From Enhygromyxa salina (GTDB taxonomy: Bacteria > Myxococcota_A > Polyangia > Nannocystales > Nannocystaceae), in contig NZ_PVNK01000165.1 of NCBI RefSeq assembly GCF_002994615.1, positions 62,001 through 126,000 on the forward strand: a DNA stretch of 64,000 nucleotides, in the 5' to 3' direction. The notes below the pieces were generated by a model, which saw only the letters and a list, made by a program, of their open reading frames with translations, searched no databases and was not told the DNA's origin. Both the position numbers and the translations under genes were made by a program. Positions 60,934-64,000 of this stretch are shown here, piece after piece. How positions within the stretch are numbered: position 1 is the first letter of the stretch; each line of letters opens with the position of its first letter.

Positions 60934-61494
60934 ATGTTTCACGCAACAGTTTTTGCGGCAGTGCTCTCCTCTTTTTCGCCATTGGAGCAGCCGCCCCCGC
61001 TGGCGGTCGCCGACGAGTACATCGCCCAGGACGGTCGCCGCGTGCGGTGGGCGTCCGTGACCTATACTCTGCCGGACGGCCAGACGGCCGAGGTCGTTCT
61101 GGTCGCCGACGATACCGCCAGCGGCGAGGGGTATCTATTCGTGGACGGCGAAGCGATCGCCCACTCAAGCTACGACGACGCGAACGGCGTCGCTAGCTGG
61201 AGGTCATCAGCCCCGGGAACAGACGCGCTGGCCGGCGCGGCCCTGGTTGGTCTCTCAGGCGGCGCCGCGGACGAACTCCTGAATGTATTCACCGAGGGAC
61301 CGCAAGAGTTCCCCTGCAGCAAGTGGGGGAAGAAGGTCTTACGGGCCGGTAAGTACATTTGGGGAGCCATGGTTGCGGCCAGCGCTGGCGCGTGTTGCGG
61401 TGGAACCGGCATGGCGGGCTGTGGCCTGTGCAGTGCTGGGGGAGCCGTACTACACGAGGCGGGGCGAGAGGCGTTAGAGGGCTACTGTGACTGA
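60934..61494 (+). CDS. Exported-looking protein with Gly/Cys-rich C-terminus
   Basis: A 186-residue protein. The start MFHATVFAAVLSSFSPLEQP is a weak signal-like segment. Residues 30-100 are an acidic hydrophilic domain (WASVTYTLPDGQTAEVVLVA). The last 50 residues contain a helix (LRAGKYIWGAMVAASAGACC) and a Gly/Cys-rich stretch GGTGMAGCGLCSAGGAVLHE with five cysteines, ending in GYCD. This resembles a Cys-rich peptide module such as in some bacteriocins (for example halocin-C8-like), but the match is only in composition. It overlaps the next small membrane-protein gene by 8 bases. Confidence 0.6.
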   Translation: MFHATVFAAVLSSFSPLEQPPPLAVADEYIAQDGRRVRWASVTYTLPDGQTAEVVLVADDTASGEGYLFVDGEAIAHSSYDDANGVASWRSSAPGTDALAGAALVGLSGGAADELLNVFTEGPQEFPCSKWGKKVLRAGKYIWGAMVAASAGACCGGTGMAGCGLCSAGGAVLHEAGREALEGYCD

Positions 61495-61729
61495 CAAACC
61501 CAGTCCCGACCCGCCGACCTTTCCGTTTGTGGCGACTCCTTACCGGGTCGCTGTAGCGACGATCGCCGCCCTCCTCGTGTGGGGCGTCCCGATGCTGGAC
61601 CTACCGATCTGGGCCGGGGCCCTGCTGGCGGGTGGGATCATGCTGGCGGTCATCAGCATTCTTCAGGCCGTGCTACGCCGACGCTGGCGAGCGACGAAGA
61701 CAGCGGCGACAAGCCGGGCTGAGACTTGA
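61487..61729 (+). CDS. Small two-helix membrane protein
   Basis: An 80-residue protein with two membrane segments, VAVATIAALLVWGVPMLDLP and IWAGALLAGGIMLAVISILQ, and a basic C-terminus (RRRWRATKTAATSRAET). Translationally coupled (8-base overlap) to the preceding Cys-rich protein. Size and pairing suggest an immunity or export partner, but nothing in the sequence proves it. Confidence 0.6.
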   Translation: MTDKPSPDPPTFPFVATPYRVAVATIAALLVWGVPMLDLPIWAGALLAGGIMLAVISILQAVLRRRWRATKTAATSRAET

Positions 61730-62134
61730 GGCTGTCCTGCAGAGTATCAGGTGGTCGAGCAGCACTGGTCGCTTTGGCGGCGAGCGAAGCTCGCGCTCGA
61801 TCTGGGTTCGGTCGAGGACGCCCAGTTCGGCGCTCGTCGGTTGATGGACATCTTCCCGGCACAGCGACAGCGGGGCAACGCACGTGCTGGTGGCCGAGAC
61901 CTGATCCGCCTCACTCCGGCCCAAAGTGATCGCGCCGGGCCAGGCGGGTGTTCCAGAGCTGTGTAGCGGACAGCCGAGCGCCGAGCGCTGGCGCTGACCC
62001 GGCGGCTCGCCTCCATGAACGTCCCGGTCGACCACCCGAGCGCGGTCCTGGTCGTCGATTGCTTGTTGACGCTGGCCGAGACCAGCCCCAGCGGCGGCGT
62101 CTGGCTCGACCGCGTGAGGTGTTGGCGGGTCGGC
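61730..62134. other. 405-base stretch without a recognisable gene
   Basis: Several frames are open on both strands, up to 200 codons on the minus strand, but all are rich in Arg/Ser and show no coding codon pattern or known motif. It may hold a decayed gene. Nothing else is visible. Confidence 0.4.
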
Positions 62135-63985
62135 TCAGTCCGTCGTGCGCTGCGCAGTAGCGAGGCGCTCGGGGGCGACCTGCGTGGTCTCGAGCATGGC
62201 CTCGAAGGCGCGGATGCGAGGTCCGTCGAGGGCGAAGAGCTCGGCCACGAAGCGCGGCGACAGTGGTTGGTAGTACGCGCGGGCCTCGACCTCGTAGGGG
62301 CCGGCGTCGGCCGGGGCCTCGACCACGACGCTGACTGTGTCGCCCCCAGCCCCAAAGTCGGGATCGCCCGCGACGCCGACGGCGGCGATCGCTTCGCTCG
62401 CGAGCTGAGGATCCCAGCCCGTCGGCAGGAGGCGGTTGTCCTTGTAGTAGCTCGCGCCGCGCAGGAGTCGATAGGTCGGCTGGCCCTCGGTATCGGCCAT
62501 CACGGCCTCCCAGATCTGGGCCTGATTCTGCTGCCCGAGCTCGTCGAGGTGCGGGGCCACGGGTCCGCCGACGAGCTCGCTGGCGAGGACCTGGCCCTCG
62601 CCGTCGAGCAGGCGCCCGCGCTCGTCGTGGCCGCCCGAGCGAAACACGAGCTGACCATTGACGTCGCGCAGCTCGACCCACAAGAACACGCGCCGGCTCG
62701 GGAAGCCCGTCGGCAGCTTGTGGCCCACGAGGCTGGAGATCGTGACGGGGATCCGCAGCGTGTCGCCCTCGCGGACGATCGGAGCGATCGTGAGCTCGGC
62801 CGTCGCCTGCTCGAGTTGGGCGCGCGTCGCCGCGATCGTGGCCTCGAAGGCGGCGGCGGAGGCGTTTGGCTGGAGCACCTGCGCGTAGTCACGGATGAGC
62901 TCGAGCATCAGGGTGTTGCCGCCGACGAAGAGGTGGCGGCCGTAGGGGCTGCGATCGTCGATCGGGGGGAAGTCGTCGCCCATCGGGCGGTGGGCGATCC
63001 GGGTCGAGATCGGGAGCCCGTCCTCGGACAGCTTCGGCGCGTGGCAGTCCTGGCAGCTCGCGGCCTGGGGGCCAGGGTCGGCGGCCTCGGTCGAGAACGC
63101 CGAATTTTGCCACTCGAGGTAGGGGGTCTGCTCGCCGAGGCTGGCCCCGGTCGCCCCGCCCTCGGGCGTCAACGCCTCGGTGAACAGGGTGTGGCAGGTG
63201 GCGCAGGTGGCAGACTCGACGATGTGCTCGCCGAGCGTCGGGGTCATGTCGACGTGGTTCACCATCGGCATGGTGAAGGGCTGATCGTGGGGCCCGTAGA
63301 TCCGGCCCTCGCCCGCCACGGTCCAGCCGCCCGAGAAGGACGCGGGCTGGCCGAGCTGCTCGTCCTCGATCTGGTGGCAGAGCGTGCACGAGACGCCGTC
63401 GAGGCCGAGGGCCCCGTGATCGGAGTCGGGCTCGTGGAGGGTGGCGAGCGCGGGCGAGCCAGCGTCGCTCAGCTCGAGCTCGGCCGCGAGCAAGGGCGTG
63501 TGGCAGCGTGTGCACTTGGCCTCGATCGCCGCGGCCGCGGCCGGGGTGCTGAGGACCTCGCCCTCGACCATCGCGTGCCAGAAGGGATCGCGCGCGGCGT
63601 TGGCCATCATCGATGAACGCCACAGGTCGTGGGGGGCCACGCCCCGGCCCGCCTCGTCGCGCATCGCCTCGGCCTGGTCGCTGTTGGCGTGGCACGTCTC
63701 GCAGACGTGGGCGGTCGCGACCCTCCCGGTGTTGACGGTGTGCCCGGGCGGGAGCTGGAGGGCGGCAGTGCCTGGGTCCGGGTCGCCGTCGCCCGGGTCG
63801 CCGTCGCCCGGGTCGCCATCGCCCGGGTCGCCGTCGCCCGGGTCGCCGTCGCCCGGGTCGCCGTCTGCGGCACCGGACTCGCCGTGCGTGCCGGGCCCGG
63901 ACCCGGAGCTTGCCTCATTGTGGCCACACGCCAGGGCGGTGAGCGCGACGGTCGTGAGCAGGGCAGCGACGGGTCGGGCGGTCAT
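62135..63985 (-). CDS. Five-heme cytochrome c lipoprotein
   Basis: A 616-residue exported protein. The signal MTARPVAALLTTVALTALAC ends at lipidated Cys20, followed by a GDGDP linker of five repeats. Five heme-binding CxxCH motifs are visible: CETCH, CTRCH, CTLCH, CATCH and CQDCH. The C-terminal domain (about residues 430-616) is beta-rich (IPVTISSLVGHKLPTGFPSR and FLWVELRDVNGQLVFRSGGH) and matches the C-terminal part of multiheme cytochromes of the cytochrome c-554-like type. A surface or periplasmic electron-transfer role is likely; partners are not in the window. ATG 63985 lies near the right edge of the window. Confidence 0.88.
   Translation of the reverse strand: MTARPVAALLTTVALTALACGHNEASSGSGPGTHGESGAADGDPGDGDPGDGDPGDGDPGDGDPGDGDPDPGTAALQLPPGHTVNTGRVATAHVCETCHANSDQAEAMRDEAGRGVAPHDLWRSSMMANAARDPFWHAMVEGEVLSTPAAAAAIEAKCTRCHTPLLAAELELSDAGSPALATLHEPDSDHGALGLDGVSCTLCHQIEDEQLGQPASFSGGWTVAGEGRIYGPHDQPFTMPMVNHVDMTPTLGEHIVESATCATCHTLFTEALTPEGGATGASLGEQTPYLEWQNSAFSTEAADPGPQAASCQDCHAPKLSEDGLPISTRIAHRPMGDDFPPIDDRSPYGRHLFVGGNTLMLELIRDYAQVLQPNASAAAFEATIAATRAQLEQATAELTIAPIVREGDTLRIPVTISSLVGHKLPTGFPSRRVFLWVELRDVNGQLVFRSGGHDERGRLLDGEGQVLASELVGGPVAPHLDELGQQNQAQIWEAVMADTEGQPTYRLLRGASYYKDNRLLPTGWDPQLASEAIAAVGVAGDPDFGAGGDTVSVVVEAPADAGPYEVEARAYYQPLSPRFVAELFALDGPRIRAFEAMLETTQVAPERLATAQRTTD
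63779..63864 (-). repeat. 15-bp tandem repeat coding GDPGD linker
   Basis: A 15-base unit (GGGTCGCCGTCGCCC on the plus strand) is repeated five times with one change, encoding the GDGDP linker of the cytochrome lipoprotein. Confidence 0.88.
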
Positions 63986-64000
63986 TCCGTCCGATAGAGC

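Noticed and set aside
61747-62355. A minus-strand 202-codon frame
   Set aside because: Arg/Ser/Pro-rich, partly antisense-frame of the cytochrome gene, with no protein-like feature.

Overview
The window is GC-rich bacterial DNA and most probably comes from a myxobacterium of the Nannocystineae (Nannocystis, Plesiocystis or Enhygromyxa type). This is inferred from several secreted lipoproteins with long Gly-Asp (GDGDGD) linkers after the lipobox, FG-GAP and IgGFc-binding lipoproteins, a PknK-like kinase-ATPase-TPR protein, a myxobacterial-style pilin-like domain and a TIGR02270/DUF2169/DUF4150 type VI secretion island. No rRNA, tRNA, CRISPR array or intact transposase was recognised.

Layout. 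1-1439: end of a QueA-family gene and an EF-hand-like protein. 1442-1944: palindromic repeat elements. 1953-8271 (minus): one operon for a cytosolic group 3b-type [NiFe] hydrogenase, transcribed as CNMP-binding protein, fused beta+gamma subunit, small subunit, large subunit, maturation protease, a short HypA without its zinc domain, a HypC-like remnant and a DUF1232-like protein. 8449-10954: UshA-like nucleotidase lipoprotein and a membrane protein. 11080-14906 (minus): a P-loop ATPase translationally coupled to a TPR protein, a candidate signalling or conflict pair. 14907-15720: long stretch without a convincing gene. 15721-17488: thiC under a TPP riboswitch. 17648-21824: two lipoproteins and a glycine-rich RRM protein. 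21887-27154: surface sugar genes (sugar O-methyltransferase, GT2, PseC, SpsF-PseG fusion). 27202-31005: RidA, enoyl-CoA hydratase, acyl-CoA dehydrogenase, sulfotransferase. 31108-42553 (plus): a type VI secretion cargo island with VgrG, DUF6484, TIGR02270, DUF2169, a thiolase-like protein, a DUF4150 PAAR-like protein carrying a deaminase-like C-terminal toxin domain, its likely immunity protein, a LysM-like protein and a multi-domain peptidoglycan hydrolase. 42615-64000: scattered genes including YebC, a MepA-like endopeptidase, AidB-like dehydrogenase, thioredoxin, several lipoproteins, the kinase-ATPase-TPR giant and a five-heme cytochrome lipoprotein.

The most unusual features are (i) a family of palindromic repeats with CTAG-containing termini, present at four loci in different states (tandem duplicate, internally amplified, chimeric, and collapsed to the bare termini), two of which supply the stop codon of the neighbouring gene; (ii) the DUF4150-deaminase effector with an AT-richer toxin region; (iii) the reduced hydrogenase maturation genes next to a beta-gamma fused hydrogenase; and (iv) the coupled ATPase-TPR pair.

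Genes are mostly packed with 4-base start/stop overlaps inside operons, and because GC content is high many long antisense reading frames are spurious and have been left out.
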